Origin: Kordia jejudonensis
GTDB lineage: Bacteria > Bacteroidota > Bacteroidia > Flavobacteriales > Flavobacteriaceae
Assembly (NCBI RefSeq): GCF_001005315.1
Contig: NZ_LBMG01000007.1
Span: 94,618 to 158,617, forward strand
Reading direction: 5' to 3'
Length of the DNA stretch: 64,000 nucleotides
The notes below the pieces were generated by a model. The model made no database searches. It worked only from the letters and a program-made list of their open reading frames with translations, and had not been told where the DNA came from. Both the position numbers and the translations under genes were made by a program. Shown piece after piece: positions 18,122-29,316 of this stretch. Within the stretch, counting starts at the first letter, position 1. Every line of letters starts with the position of its first letter.

Positions 18122-19465
18122 TTATAATGTTTTGGCTGTCAATTTGTTAAATAAGAATACCGCCTTACTATCTGATAATCTAGATACGAAATTAGTGATA
18201 TTCATCAGCCTTTTGTACAAATGATCTGTAGAGTAGTCTACAGTTTCAGGTAAAACTTTCAAAATTAATTTGTCATAGTTTGATAGGGAATCATTATGGT
18301 AGTTTGTTGTTGCTGTAATAAATGTATCCAGCAGGTGTTGCAATACGTGATAACCTGTAATTTCTTTTTCTATAACTTCCTTACTCTGATATATCTTTTC
18401 AACACTTATTTTAATAATGTCATCAATTTGTGCTTTATATTTACTCTTATCTAATATACTTACGAGAAAATTACCATTTCGGATTGCTTCTTCGTTTTCT
18501 AAAAAGATTCGAGCCGCATCATTTATGAGTGTATTGATAGATAGTGCTCTTAGATAACTCAACCGATCTTCACGATATTGTAATGAGTTATACTTTTCCG
18601 TCTGAATATTGTCTCGAACTAAGTTGATTAAATATTCTAATGCATATTCTTCCTGAATGAGCCCAAGATTGATTCCGTCTTCAAAATCAATGATTGTATA
18701 ACAAATATCGTCGGCAGCTTCTACTAAAAATGTCAATGGATGTCGCGCATATCTGAGGTCGTTTCCTTCTCCGTAAGTTTTTAAACCTAATTCGTTGGCT
18801 ACATCGGTAAATGCATTTTTTTCCGATTGAAAAATACCGTACTTTTTATCTGCTATATGCTTTGTGGGCTTTTTGGGTAACGATTGCTTCGGATATTTCA
18901 TAAACGCGCCAAGGGTTGCATAACTTAGACGTAAACTTCCATTGACTCCTTTACGGTTTTCGGTTAAAATTTTAAAACCATTGGCATTTCCTTCAAAATC
19001 ACATAAATCCTGATATTCTTTAGGTGTTAGTTGTGATTGAAATTGTGTACCGTTTTTAATTTTAAAATATTCGCCAATCGCTTTCTCTCCCGAATGTCCA
19101 AAAGGTGGATTTCCAATGTCGTGCGCTAAGGCTGCCGCAGCAACAATAGCACCAAAGTCATTGAACTGAAATCCGTGAACTTCTTTAAGGTGTGGATACT
19201 TTTCTAATAGTTTTTTTCCAACACTTCTTCCTAAACTTCTCCCAACAACCGACACTTCCAAACTGTGTGTCAATCGGGTATGTACGAAATCTGTTTTGGA
19301 TAACGGAACAACTTGTGTTTTGTCCTGTAAGCTACGAAAAGCAGAAGAAAATATGATTCGATCATAATCTACTTCAAAGCCAAGCCTAGTTTCATCTTGT
19401 TCTTTTCGAAGTCGCTTATGGGTATCCCCGTAACGTTTTAACGAGAGTAATTGTTCCCAATTCAT
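18122..19465 (-). CDS. dgt: dGTP triphosphohydrolase
   Basis: This 447-aa HD-superfamily enzyme hydrolyses dGTP (and often other dNTPs) to the nucleoside and triphosphate. The N-terminal pattern DETRLGFEVDYDRIIFSSAFRSLQDKTQV and TRLTHSLEV (H67) are followed by the HD dyad H115-D116 in AHDIGNPPFGHSGE, which binds the metal. FLVEAADDICYTIIDFEDG supplies the second Asp region. The length fits the type 1/type 2 dGTPase family. The nearby nrdAB genes make a nucleotide-pool role contextually sensible, although they lie 6 kb away. It is the first gene of the reverse-strand run ending at 11887. Confidence 0.92.
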   Translation of the reverse strand: MNWEQLLSLKRYGDTHKRLRKEQDETRLGFEVDYDRIIFSSAFRSLQDKTQVVPLSKTDFVHTRLTHSLEVSVVGRSLGRSVGKKLLEKYPHLKEVHGFQFNDFGAIVAAAALAHDIGNPPFGHSGEKAIGEYFKIKNGTQFQSQLTPKEYQDLCDFEGNANGFKILTENRKGVNGSLRLSYATLGAFMKYPKQSLPKKPTKHIADKKYGIFQSEKNAFTDVANELGLKTYGEGNDLRYARHPLTFLVEAADDICYTIIDFEDGINLGLIQEEYALEYLINLVRDNIQTEKYNSLQYREDRLSYLRALSINTLINDAARIFLENEEAIRNGNFLVSILDKSKYKAQIDDIIKISVEKIYQSKEVIEKEITGYHVLQHLLDTFITATTNYHNDSLSNYDKLILKVLPETVDYSTDHLYKRLMNITNFVSRLSDSKAVFLFNKLTAKTL

Positions 19466-19713
19466 TGGTAAATAGCATTTTTTCCTTGCAATATACTACA
19501 TAAATAATTGATATGCCAACCTTAAGGATTTCTGAGGCGTATATTATTGATTTTAAGCAAAAAATCGTGATTTTTACTTACAAATTTGACTTATTTGTTA
19601 TATTTATGAATCGTAATAAATACAAAACTCATTATCAACTAAGATATAACCTTATGGTAACATTACATTTGGTAACACTATTGATATTTGTAAATTATTT
19701 TTAATACCCTCAT

Positions 19714-22287
19714 ATGGATAATATTTACTTACTGATGATTATTGCACTGACTGTGTTAGCAATTGCTGATTTGGTCGTTGGAGTGAGTAATGATGCAGTA
19801 AACTTCTTAAATTCTGCCATTGGTTCCAAAGCTATTTCTTTTAAAACGATTATGATTGTTGCCAGTCTTGGTGTTGCCATTGGTGCAATTTTTTCAAGCG
19901 GTTTAATGGAAGTTGCGCGTAAAGGAATCTTTAATCCTGAACATTTTGTTTTTCATGAAATCATGATCATTTTCATGGCTGTTATGATTACCGATATTCT
20001 ACTACTCGATTTTTTTAATAGTGTCGGAATGCCAACATCGACAACGGTTTCCATCGTTTTTGAATTGCTTGGAGCTGCCGTAGCAATGGCGTTAATTAAG
20101 ATCAATAGTGCTGATGTAGGTCAGAAAATGGAGTTGTTAGAATATATAAATACATCACAAGCGACTAAGATTATTATCGGAATATTGCTCTCCGTTGTCG
20201 TCGCATTTACCATTGGTGCCATTGTACAATGGATTAGCCGATTATTATTGTCATATAATTTTGATAAAAAAGCACGTTGGGTTGGTGCCTTGTTTGGCGG
20301 AATTGCCTTAACAGCAATTACCTATTTTATTTTTGTAAAAGGAATTAAAGGAACTGATTATTCTAAATCAATTGTCGATATTTTATATAATGGTCCCATT
20401 GATGGAGTTGTGGCTTGGGTAAACCAATACTTTGGCACAGAATACAAAACCGTTCAGGAAATCTTGAGTCATGATGACATGAAGGGAATCATAACAATTG
20501 ATACTACTTCAGGTGTAACTTCATTGACATTGAAAGGGTTTTTAGAAATCTATGTATTGCCTATTGTTGCTATCAGTCTTGTCGTTTGGTCTATTATTTC
20601 CTATTTGGTAATGTCATTGCTAAAAACCAATATCTATAAACTCATTATTATTGTAGGAACGTTTGCTTTGGCACTGGCTTTCGCTGGAAACGACTTGGTC
20701 AACTTTATTGGTGTACCAATTGCTGGTTGGCAATCGTTTGATAAATTTATGGCCGCCGCAGGAGATTCACCAGATATTGTTACTGCTGCACAAGGTTTTA
20801 AAATGGACTTTCTAGGAAAAACAGTAGCAACACCTACAATTTTCCTTGTCATGGCGGGATTAATTATGGTTGTAACACTATGGTTTTCAAGCAAAGCAAA
20901 AGCTGTTGTGAAAACTTCACTTGACTTATCAAGTCAGGAACAAACTAAAGAACGTTTTCAGCCAAATTTCTTATCTAGAGGTTTTGTACGTATGGCCATT
21001 GGAATTTCGCAATGGACTTCCGCCATTGTGCCTGCATCTTGGCAAGTTAAGATTGACAAACAATTTGAAGTGCCTGCGCTAAAAGCATATAAAAACAAAG
21101 AAGATATTCCTGCTTTCGATATGGTTCGTGCCGCAGTAAATCTTATGGTTGCTAGTGTATTAATTTCTCTTGCCACTTCATTAGGATTGCCATTATCTAC
21201 AACATATGTAACATTTATGGTTGCTATGGGAACGTCTTTAGCCGATAGAGCTTGGGGCGCAGAAAGTGCTGTATATAGAGTTGCTGGAGTATTAAATGTA
21301 ATTGGCGGATGGTTTTTTACTGCCTTTATTGCCTTTCTTGCCGCAGCAATCATAGCTTTCTTATTAAATATTCACTTACCAATAATGCTTGGTGTTTTAC
21401 TAACTGTAGCTTCCTTTTTATTGATTCGCAATTATGTGAACCACAATAAAAAAGCAAAAGAAGCAAAAGTTGAAGACAGTTTGCAAAAAGCCGAAAGTAG
21501 TTCTGTACAAGGCGTAATTCACGAAAGTGCAAACAATATTGCAAATGTAGTCAAGCGTGGTAATCGAATTTACACAAGTGCTATCAACGGACTGGCCAAA
21601 CAAGATTTGGCAATGCTCAAGAAGAACAAAAAGAACATCGTAAAACTTTCTACAGAAATTGACGAATTGCGTGATAATATCTTTTATTTCATCAAAAATC
21701 TTGACGAATCAAGTATTGGCGCAAGTAACTTCTACATTAATATTTTAGGCTATTTACAAGATATGACTCAATCATTAGAATACATTTCTAAAGTAAGTCA
21801 CAAGCATGTAAACAACAATCATAAGAAGTTAAAATTCAACCAAATAAAAGAATTAAAACAAGTTGATGAAGCCTTAGAAAACTTATTTAATAATACCAAA
21901 GTTGCCTTCGATTCAAGATCATTTGAACGAATTGGCGATATTTTAGATAACAAAAAGCAAACTTTCGATTTGGTTTCTCAAAAAATTCAAGCGCAAGTTG
22001 CACGAACTAGAACTGAAGAATCAAGTCCGAAAAACACAACGCTTTACTTTAGTTTACTATTAGAAACAAAAGATTTATTAAATGCTACGATGAATCTTTT
22101 AGAAGAATACCATAACGCACACGATGGTTCCGTAAAACCTGCAACAATTACTATTGGAAACACTACGATTGAAATGCAGCCTGAAGACAAATCTGAAGCT
22201 AAAAAAGCTGCTCCAAACGTAGCTGAAACAAAACCTACGGAAGAGTCAGATACTAATGGAGACGAAGCTTCTGATACAGAAAAATAA
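19714..22287 (+). CDS. PiT phosphate permease fused to PhoU-like domain
   Basis: This 857-aa protein has two PiT signature repeats: VVGVSNDAVNFLNSAIGSKA near the N terminus and AFAGNDLVNFIGVPIAG in the second half. About ten membrane helices lie between residues 1 and 580. After the last helix pair, a cytoplasmic helical region (about 590-770, with VIHESANNIANVVKRGNRIYTSAINGLAKQDLAMLKKNKKNIVKLSTEIDELRD) resembles PhoU/DUF47 regulators. An acidic tail with AEXKP-type low complexity ends it. It takes up inorganic phosphate driven by cation symport. Fusion of transporter and regulator in one chain replaces the separate pit-pap pair seen elsewhere. It is followed by a clear terminator. Confidence 0.92.
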   Translation: MDNIYLLMIIALTVLAIADLVVGVSNDAVNFLNSAIGSKAISFKTIMIVASLGVAIGAIFSSGLMEVARKGIFNPEHFVFHEIMIIFMAVMITDILLLDFFNSVGMPTSTTVSIVFELLGAAVAMALIKINSADVGQKMELLEYINTSQATKIIIGILLSVVVAFTIGAIVQWISRLLLSYNFDKKARWVGALFGGIALTAITYFIFVKGIKGTDYSKSIVDILYNGPIDGVVAWVNQYFGTEYKTVQEILSHDDMKGIITIDTTSGVTSLTLKGFLEIYVLPIVAISLVVWSIISYLVMSLLKTNIYKLIIIVGTFALALAFAGNDLVNFIGVPIAGWQSFDKFMAAAGDSPDIVTAAQGFKMDFLGKTVATPTIFLVMAGLIMVVTLWFSSKAKAVVKTSLDLSSQEQTKERFQPNFLSRGFVRMAIGISQWTSAIVPASWQVKIDKQFEVPALKAYKNKEDIPAFDMVRAAVNLMVASVLISLATSLGLPLSTTYVTFMVAMGTSLADRAWGAESAVYRVAGVLNVIGGWFFTAFIAFLAAAIIAFLLNIHLPIMLGVLLTVASFLLIRNYVNHNKKAKEAKVEDSLQKAESSSVQGVIHESANNIANVVKRGNRIYTSAINGLAKQDLAMLKKNKKNIVKLSTEIDELRDNIFYFIKNLDESSIGASNFYINILGYLQDMTQSLEYISKVSHKHVNNNHKKLKFNQIKELKQVDEALENLFNNTKVAFDSRSFERIGDILDNKKQTFDLVSQKIQAQVARTRTEESSPKNTTLYFSLLLETKDLLNATMNLLEEYHNAHDGSVKPATITIGNTTIEMQPEDKSEAKKAAPNVAETKPTEESDTNGDEASDTEK

Positions 22288-22308
22288 TACCATCTTTATA
22301 TAATTTAG

Positions 22309-22340
22309 GAAAAACACAATCGTAATGGTTGTGTTTTTTA
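22309..22340 (+). terminator. Intrinsic terminator
   Basis: The stem AAAACACAA (22311-22319) / TTGTGTTTT (22329-22337) ends in a T-run, right behind the phosphate permease gene. Confidence 0.75.
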
Positions 22341-22395
22341 TTTTCATCTCATTCAAAATTTCTATCTTAGGCAAACCAATTTTAAAACAAAACTC

Positions 22396-23100
22396 ATGTT
22401 CAAGTCGTTTTTTACCTATGTTCTTTTACTTTTTTCTGCTTTCGCGACAGGACAAGAACTCACAGGACCGCAATTGCTTGAAAAGGCCATTCAATACCAT
22501 GATCCTAGTGGAAATTGGAACACGTTCAATGGAATCCTAAACATTACCATGGAAACGCCTAAAAATCCTGATCGGGTAAGTACTATCAAAATAAATTTAC
22601 CACAAGAATACTTTTATGTAAAAGCTACACGTGGCGAAAAAACAACAGAATATACGGTTGAAAAAGACAATTGTTCTATTGGTTTTAATGGAAAAACTGA
22701 ACTTTCTGATGCTCTTAAAAAAGAACACAATTTGAGTTGTGAACGCGCCAATTTATATAAAAATTATTATACGTATTTATATGGTTTACCTATGAAATTG
22801 AAAGATGAAGGTACCATCATTGATCCGAAAGTGACAAAAAAGACTTTTAAAGGCAAAGAATATTTGGTATTAAAAGCCACCTACACGGAAGATGTTGGTA
22901 AAGATACTTGGTATTTTTATTTTGATCCAACAACCTACGCTATGGAAGTATATCAGTTTTTTAAAGACGAATCTAAAAATGATGGCGAGTATATTCTGCT
23001 AACGGAAGAAGCTGTGATTAACGATATTAAAATGCCAAAAAAACGTGCTTGGTATTATAATAAAGACAACGGATATTTGGGAACGGATATTTTGAAGTAG
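22396..23100 (+). CDS. Secreted DUF6503-like protein
   Basis: This 234-aa protein has a signal peptide (MFKSFFTYVLLLFSAFATGQ). The mature part begins LTGPQLLEKAIQYHDPSGNWNTFNGILNITMETP, carries two cysteines (KDNCSIGF and NLSCERAN), and ends DIKMPKKRAWYYNKDNGYLGTDIL. The 'AI.YHDP.G.W..F.G.L' opening and the 'DTWYFYFDPTTYAMEVYQFF' strand are typical of the DUF6503 group of Bacteroidota periplasmic proteins related to LolA-fold carriers. The biochemical role is not established. It lies 108 bases downstream of the PiT gene, beyond a terminator. Confidence 0.75.
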   Translation: MFKSFFTYVLLLFSAFATGQELTGPQLLEKAIQYHDPSGNWNTFNGILNITMETPKNPDRVSTIKINLPQEYFYVKATRGEKTTEYTVEKDNCSIGFNGKTELSDALKKEHNLSCERANLYKNYYTYLYGLPMKLKDEGTIIDPKVTKKTFKGKEYLVLKATYTEDVGKDTWYFYFDPTTYAMEVYQFFKDESKNDGEYILLTEEAVINDIKMPKKRAWYYNKDNGYLGTDILK

Positions 23101-23156
23101 ATTGCTGCGCTTTTAGAAAGCTAGATTGTCGGATGCTTTGCTGTTAGATAATTAGA

Positions 23157-25671
23157 TCAATCGCCAGCGCGAGTTTGCAACTCGTGATTTTGTAAAAAAA
23201 GATCGTTTATACTATTGGATTTTTAGATCGTTAGATCGCTACGCTGTTAGAAAGTCAGATTGTCAGATTCGTCATGCTCAACTTGATGCAGATCACATAA
23301 AATAGCTTTTCAAATAGTACTTCCATGTACTTCTCGATACTAATTTGCTCCACAAATTCACTCGAAGTAACGTTTGTAACTTCCTTGCTTGTCATTCCGC
23401 ACTTGATGCGGAATCCAATTTAAAACACAATGGATTACTGCCTACACAGAAATGACCGTTTTATAACGATATTCGTCGTATTGCCAGATTCGTCATGCTC
23501 AACTTGATGCAGATCACATAAAATAGCTATCACAAATAGTGCTTCCATGCACTTCTCGATACTAATTTATTGCACAAATTCACTCGAAGTGACGTTTGTA
23601 ACTTCCTTGCTTGTCATTCCGCACTTGATGCGGAATCCAATTTAAAACATAATGGATTCCTGCCTACGCAGGAATGACAGTTTTGTAACGATATTCATCG
23701 CATTGCCAGCGCGAGTTTGCAACTCGTGATTTTGTAAAAAAGATCGTTTATACTATTAGATTATTAGATTGTTAGATCGCTACGCTGTTAGAAAGTTAGA
23801 TTGCCAGATTCGTCATGCTGAACTTGATTCAGCATCACATAAAATAGCTTTTCAAATGGTACTTCCATGTACTTCTCGATACTAATTTGTTGCACAAATT
23901 CACTTGAAGTAACGTTTGTAACTTCCTTGCTTGTCATTCCGCACTTGATGCGGAATCCAATTTAAAACACAATGGATTCCTGCCTACGCAGGAATGACAG
24001 TTCCGTAACAATATTCATCAATCGCCAGCGCGAGTTTGCAACTCGTGATTTTGTAAAAAAGATCGTTTATACTATTGGATTATTAGATTGTTAGATCGCT
24101 ACGCTGTTAGAAAGTTAGATTGCCAGATTCGTCATGCTGAACTTGATTCTGCATCACGTAAAATAGCTTTTCAAATAGTGCTTTCATGTACTTCTCGATA
24201 CTAATTTGCTCCACAAATTCACTTGAAGTAACGTTTGTAACTTCCTTGCTTGTCATTCCGCACTTGATGCGGAATCCAATTTAAAACACAATGGATTACT
24301 GCCTACACAGAAATGACCGTTTTATAACGATATTCGTCGTATTGCCAGATTCGTCATGCTCAACTTGATGCAGATCACATAAAATAGCTTTTCAAATAGT
24401 ACTTCCATGTACTTCTCGATACTAATTTGCTCCACAAATTCACTTGAAGTAACGTTTGTAACTTCCTTGCTTGTCATTCCGCACTTGATGCGGAATCCAA
24501 TTTAAAACACAATGGATTACTGCCTACACAGAAATGACCGTTTTATAACGATATTCGTCGTATTGCCAGATTCGTCATGCTCAACTTGATGCAGATCACA
24601 TAAAATAGCTATCACAAATAGTGCTTCCATGCACTTCTCGATACTAATTTATTGCACAAATTCACTCGAAGTGACGTTTGTAACTTCCTTGCTTGTCATT
24701 CCGCACTTGATGCGGAATCCAATTTAAAACATAATGGATTCCTGCCTACGCAGGAATGACAGTTCCGTAACAATATTCATCAATCGCCAGCGCGAGTTTG
24801 CAACTCGTGATTTTGTAAAAAAGATCGTTTATACTATTGGATTATTAGATTGTTAGATCGCTACGCTGTTAGAAAGTTAGATTGCCAGATTCGTCATGCT
24901 GAACTTGATTCTGCATCACGTAAAATAGCTTTTCAAATAGTGCTTTCATGTACTTCTCGATACTAATTTGCTCCACAAATTCACTTGAAGTAACGTTTGT
25001 AACTTCCTTGCTTGTCATTCCGCACTTGATGCGGAATCCAATTTAAAACACAATGGATTACTGCCTACACAGAAATGACCGTTTTATAACGATATTCGTC
25101 GTATTGCCAGATTCGTCATGCTCAACTTGATGCAGATCACATAAAATAGCTATCACAAATAGTGCTTCCATGCACTTCTCGATACTAATTTATTGCACAA
25201 ATTCACTCGAAGTGACGTTTGTAACTTCCTTGCTTGTCATTCCGCACTTGATGCGGAATCCAATTTAAAACATAATGGATTCCTGCCTACGCAGGAATGA
25301 CAGTTTTGTAACGATATTCATCGCATTGCCAGCGCGAGTTTGCAACTCGTGATTTTGTAAAAAAGATCGTTTATACTATTAGATTATTAGATTGTTAGAT
25401 CGCTACGCTGTTAGAAAGTTAGATTGCCAGATTCGTCATGCTGAACTTGATTCAGCATCACATAAAATAGCTTTTCAAATGGTACTTCCATGTACTTCTC
25501 GATACTAATTTGTTGCACAAATTCACTTGAAGTAACGTTTGTAACTTCCTTGCTTGTCATTCCGCACTTGATGCGGAATCCAATTTAAAACACAATGGAT
25601 TACTGCCTACACAGAAATGACCGTTTTATAACGATATTCATCAATCGCTAGCGCGAGTTTGCAACTCGTGC
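23157..25671. repeat. Nine-copy hairpin-rich satellite array
   Basis: The whole gap between the genes at 23100 and 25749 is a repeat array with no coding frame. A core of about 221 bp, opening with GATTCGTCATGCT, recurs at 23266, 23487, 23807, 24126, 24348, 24569, 24888, 25110 and 25430. Steps are 221, 320, 319, 222, 221, 319, 222 and 320. The long steps contain an extra 98-bp linker with CGAGTTTGCAACTCG. Each core is a chain of inverted repeats: ATGCTGAACTTGATTCAGCAT, AGTGCTTCCATGCACT, an imperfect CTTC/AATTTG stem, ATTCCGCACTTGATGCGGAAT and ATTCCTGCCTACGCAGGAAT. Four subtypes occur in the order a b c d a b d b c, implying past segmental duplication. Confidence 0.95.
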
Positions 25672-25685
25672 TTTCAATCTTAAAA

Positions 25686-25720
25686 ACAAAAAAAAGGAAC
25701 GTCATGCAACGTTCCTTTTC
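25686..25720 (-). terminator. Terminator of nrdA
   Basis: The stem AAAAGGAACGT (25692-25702) / ACGTTCCTTTT (25709-25719) is followed, read on the reverse strand, by a long T-run. It ends the nrdB-nrdA transcript before the repeat array. Confidence 0.8.
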
Positions 25721-25748
25721 TATTTTTAGTCGGTTTTTTATCTATACT

Positions 25749-28184
25749 TTATGAACCACACATTAAGCAATCATCATCTTCATTCTCTTTGGCTCTTGCA
25801 ATCATTTCTTTCATTTCTTGCGGTGTTAACGGCTCTACGGCAATTGGAGTTGGCTTCGCGCCTACGGCTCCTGCGGCAACTTCAACAACTTCCGCTGCTA
25901 CTGGTGCTTTTTTCACTGCTTTCTTTACCGTAAATTTAATCGCATCAACTGCCGATTTCGTACGTAAGTAATACATTCCCGTTTTTAACCCAGATTTCCA
26001 AGCGTAGAAATGCATTGACGTTAATTTTGCCATTGTTGCACCTTCCATAAACAAGTTCAGTGATTGCGATTGATCAATGAAATATCCTCTGTGACGCGAC
26101 ATATCAATGATATCTTTCATACTCAATTCCCAAACTGTTTTATACAATTCTTTGATGTCTTGTGGAATTTCATCAATATGCTGAATAGATCCATTAGCAC
26201 GCATCAATTCTTGCTTTAAATCTTCTGTCCAAAGGTTTAAGCTTACTAAATCTTCTAGTAAATGCTTATTTACCACAATGAATTCTCCTGAAAGTACTCT
26301 ACGTGTGTAAATGTTTGAAGTATAAGGCTCAAAACATTCGTTGTTTCCAAGAATCTGAGACGTAGAAGCTGTTGGCATTGGCGCTACTAATAATGAGTTT
26401 CGCACACCATTTTTGGCAACTTGCTTGCGCAGTTTTCCCCAGTCCCAACGACCGCTTAATTCTTCATCTTTAATTCCCCATAAATTGTGCTGAAATTCTC
26501 CTTGTGATATTGGCGAACCTTCATATGTTTGGTATGGACCTTCTACTTTTGCCAATTCCATCGAAGCGGTTACTGCGGCAAAATAAAGCGTTTCAAAAAT
26601 TTCTTGATTCAGTTTTTTAGCTTCATCCGATGTAAATGGCATACGTAATTTAATGAACGTATCTGCCAATCCTTGTACACCTAATCCAATTGGACGGTGA
26701 CGGAAGTTAGAGTTTTCTGCTTCCTTTACAGGATAGTAATTACGATCAATTACGGTATTTAAGTTCTTTGTTACACGTTTTGTAACACGGAATAATTCTT
26801 TATGATCAAACTCTTTTCCTTTGACAAACATTGGCAATGCAATAGACGCCAAGTTACACACAGCTACTTCATCAGGAGATGTATACTCCATGATTTCTGT
26901 ACATAAGTTTGAAGAACGAATTGTTCCCAAGTTCTTTTGGTTCGATTTACGGTTTGCCGCATCTTTATACAACATGTACGGCGTTCCTGTTTCAATTTGC
27001 GATTCTAGGATTTTTTCCCATAATTCACGCGCTTTGATCGTTTTTCTTCCTTTTCCTAATGATTCGTATTTTAAGTACATTTCATCAAACTCATCACTGT
27101 GTACGTTGAATAAGTTTGGACATTCATTAGGACACATTAACGTCCATGGACCGTTTTCTTCCACACGTTTCATGAATAAATCTGGAATCCACATCGCATA
27201 GAACAAATCACGCGCACGCATTTCTTCTTTACCGTGGTTTTTCTTTAGGTCTAAGAAATCAAAAATATCGGCATGCCAAGGTTCTATATATATTGCGAAC
27301 GAGCCTTTACGTTTTCCACCACCTTGATCTACATAACGAGCCGTATCATTGTACACTTGTAACATTGGTACAATTCCGTTACTTGTACCATTGGTACCTG
27401 CAATGTATGATCCTGTAGCACGAACATTGTGAATAGACAAGCCAATTCCTCCTGCTGATTGTGATATTTTCGCCGTTTGTTTTAGTGTATCGTAAATTCC
27501 GTCAATACTATCATCTTTCATTGCTAATAAGAAACATGATGACATTTGTGGTTTTGGTGTTCCCGAATTGAACAACGTTGGTGTTGCGTGCGTAAAGTAC
27601 TTTTTAGACATTAACTCATACGTTTCAAGTGCCGCATCTAAGTCGTTTAAATGAATTCCGACAGAAACACGCATTAACATATGTTGTGGACGTTCGGCAA
27701 TTTTACCATTTAATTTTAGTAAGTACGAACGTTCTAAGGTTTTGAACCCAAAGTAATCATATCCAAAGTCACGATTATAGATAATGGTAGAATCTAACCG
27801 ATCTGCATTTTCCATAATTACATTATATACCTCATCGGATAATAATGGTGCTTTCTTTCCTGTTCTTGGATTTACATATTCGTACAAATCCACCATGGTT
27901 TCAGAAAATGATTTTTTGGTGTTTTTATGTAAGTTTGATACAGAAATACGCGCAGCTAATCGAGCATAATCAGGATGCGTAGTGGTCATTGTGGCGGCAA
28001 TTTCTGCTGCCAAATTATCTAATTCTGATGTGGTAACTCCATCGTATAATCCTTCAATTACACGCATGGCAACTTTTACAGGATCTACCAAATCGTTTAA
28101 GCCATAACATAACTTTCTCACTCGTGAAGTGATCTTGTCAAACATCATTGGCTCTTTTCTTCCATCTCTTTTTACTACAAACAT
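25749..28184 (-). CDS. nrdA: Ribonucleotide reductase class Ia, alpha subunit
   Basis: This 811-aa catalytic subunit reduces ribonucleoside diphosphates to deoxy forms. An N-terminal ATP-cone ([26 protein letters not shown]) provides allosteric activity control. The core has [22 protein letters not shown] (active-site Cys), a finger loop [25 protein letters not shown] (catalytic Asn/Cys/Glu), and the C-terminal redox pair in DDDCLMCGS. Just before the tail is an Ala/Val/Lys-rich linker ([21 protein letters not shown]), longer and lower in complexity than usual. It may act as the flexible swing arm for the CxxC. It lies downstream of nrdB with a 151-base gap on the same strand. Confidence 0.96.
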   Translation of the reverse strand: MFVVKRDGRKEPMMFDKITSRVRKLCYGLNDLVDPVKVAMRVIEGLYDGVTTSELDNLAAEIAATMTTTHPDYARLAARISVSNLHKNTKKSFSETMVDLYEYVNPRTGKKAPLLSDEVYNVIMENADRLDSTIIYNRDFGYDYFGFKTLERSYLLKLNGKIAERPQHMLMRVSVGIHLNDLDAALETYELMSKKYFTHATPTLFNSGTPKPQMSSCFLLAMKDDSIDGIYDTLKQTAKISQSAGGIGLSIHNVRATGSYIAGTNGTSNGIVPMLQVYNDTARYVDQGGGKRKGSFAIYIEPWHADIFDFLDLKKNHGKEEMRARDLFYAMWIPDLFMKRVEENGPWTLMCPNECPNLFNVHSDEFDEMYLKYESLGKGRKTIKARELWEKILESQIETGTPYMLYKDAANRKSNQKNLGTIRSSNLCTEIMEYTSPDEVAVCNLASIALPMFVKGKEFDHKELFRVTKRVTKNLNTVIDRNYYPVKEAENSNFRHRPIGLGVQGLADTFIKLRMPFTSDEAKKLNQEIFETLYFAAVTASMELAKVEGPYQTYEGSPISQGEFQHNLWGIKDEELSGRWDWGKLRKQVAKNGVRNSLLVAPMPTASTSQILGNNECFEPYTSNIYTRRVLSGEFIVVNKHLLEDLVSLNLWTEDLKQELMRANGSIQHIDEIPQDIKELYKTVWELSMKDIIDMSRHRGYFIDQSQSLNLFMEGATMAKLTSMHFYAWKSGLKTGMYYLRTKSAVDAIKFTVKKAVKKAPVAAEVVEVAAGAVGAKPTPIAVEPLTPQEMKEMIARAKENEDDDCLMCGS

Positions 28185-28335
28185 ATGCTCGTCTATTTTT
28201 TTAGTTCTTCTGACTTTCGTTCAGAAAAGGGGTTAGTTATTTTACCAATCTTTCGGCGAAAAAATTGGTATTTCGGGTATTTTTATGTGTTTTTAAGTTT
28301 TAACTGCACGCAATTAAAAACTTATGGATTTTTAA

Positions 28336-29316
28336 CTAGAAATCAGCGTCAAAGCTAAATTTGTCTGACTCTTCTTCTTTATTTAAGACACCTGCTTTTT
28401 GATATTCAGATACTCTTTTTTCGAAGAAGTTTGTTTTACCTTGAAGGGAAATCATATCCATAAAATCGAATGGATTTGATACATTATACTCTTTTTCACA
28501 ACCCAATTCTTGTAAAAGTCTGTCGGTAACAAACTCCAAGTATTGTGTCATTAATTTAGCGTTCATTCCTATAAGACTTACAGGTAATGATTCTGTAATG
28601 AATTCACGTTCGATGTTTAATGCATCGACAATAATACCACGAATACGTTCTTTAGGAACTTTATTTACGAGGTGATTATTGTGTAAGTGTACTGCAAAAT
28701 CACAGTGAACACCTTCATCACGAGAGATTAACTCGTTAGAAAACGTTAATCCTGGCATGATTCCTCTTTTCTTTAACCAATAAATAGAACAAAATGCACC
28801 TGAGAAGAAAATACCTTCTACGGCTGCAAACGCTATTAAACGTTCTGCAAAACTTGGTGAATCAATCCATTGTAAAGCCCAATCTGCCTTCTTTTTGATG
28901 GCTGGGAAGTTTTCAATTGCCTTGAATAATTTATCTTTTTCTTTTTCATCTTTCACATACGTATCAATTAATAATGAGTATGTTTCTGAGTGAATGTTTT
29001 CCATCATAATTTGGAAACCGTAGAAAAATTTAGCTTCAGAATATTGTACTTCGTTTACAAAGTTTTCTGCTAAATTTTCATTTACAATTCCGTCTGATGC
29101 TGCAAAAAATGCTAAGATATGTTTGATAAAGTAACGCTCGTCATCATTCAATTTTGTTGACCAATCTGTCAAATCTTGGTGAAGGTCTATTTCTTCCGCT
29201 GTCCAAAAACTAGCTTCAGACTTCTTATACCATTCCCAAATATCTGCATGTTTGATTGGAAAAATCACAAATCTGTCTTTGTTTTCTTGTAAGATGGGTT
29301 CTATTGCTGATGACAT
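28336..29316 (-). CDS. nrdB: Ribonucleotide reductase class Ia, beta subunit
   Basis: This 326-aa radical-generating subunit supplies the tyrosyl radical to the alpha chain. The di-iron ligands and radical tyrosine fit the mouse-type spacing: D75 in FFAASDG, E106 and H109 in MENIHSETY, and Y113 as the radical site, 38 residues after D75 as in the eukaryotic-type R2. Later ligands lie in FAAVEGIFF and [16 protein letters not shown]. The C-terminal tail ([13 protein letters not shown]) would dock with NrdA. No thioredoxin or NrdI gene is adjacent, consistent with class Ia rather than Ib. Confidence 0.95.
   Translation of the reverse strand: MSSAIEPILQENKDRFVIFPIKHADIWEWYKKSEASFWTAEEIDLHQDLTDWSTKLNDDERYFIKHILAFFAASDGIVNENLAENFVNEVQYSEAKFFYGFQIMMENIHSETYSLLIDTYVKDEKEKDKLFKAIENFPAIKKKADWALQWIDSPSFAERLIAFAAVEGIFFSGAFCSIYWLKKRGIMPGLTFSNELISRDEGVHCDFAVHLHNNHLVNKVPKERIRGIIVDALNIEREFITESLPVSLIGMNAKLMTQYLEFVTDRLLQELGCEKEYNVSNPFDFMDMISLQGKTNFFEKRVSEYQKAGVLNKEEESDKFSFDADF

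Noticed and set aside
19513..19704. 63-aa frame upstream of the phosphate permease
   Set aside because: It is AT-rich, has no motif, and occupies the region expected to hold the promoter; not supported.
23157..25671. CRISPR array
   Set aside because: Units are 221-320 bp long and continuous, with no short repeat/spacer pattern and no cas genes; the hairpins are internal to the units.
25749..29316. Class Ib ribonucleotide reductase (nrdEF)
   Set aside because: The alpha subunit has an ATP-cone, the beta subunit follows mouse-type ligand spacing, and no nrdI or nrdH is present; class Ia is favoured.
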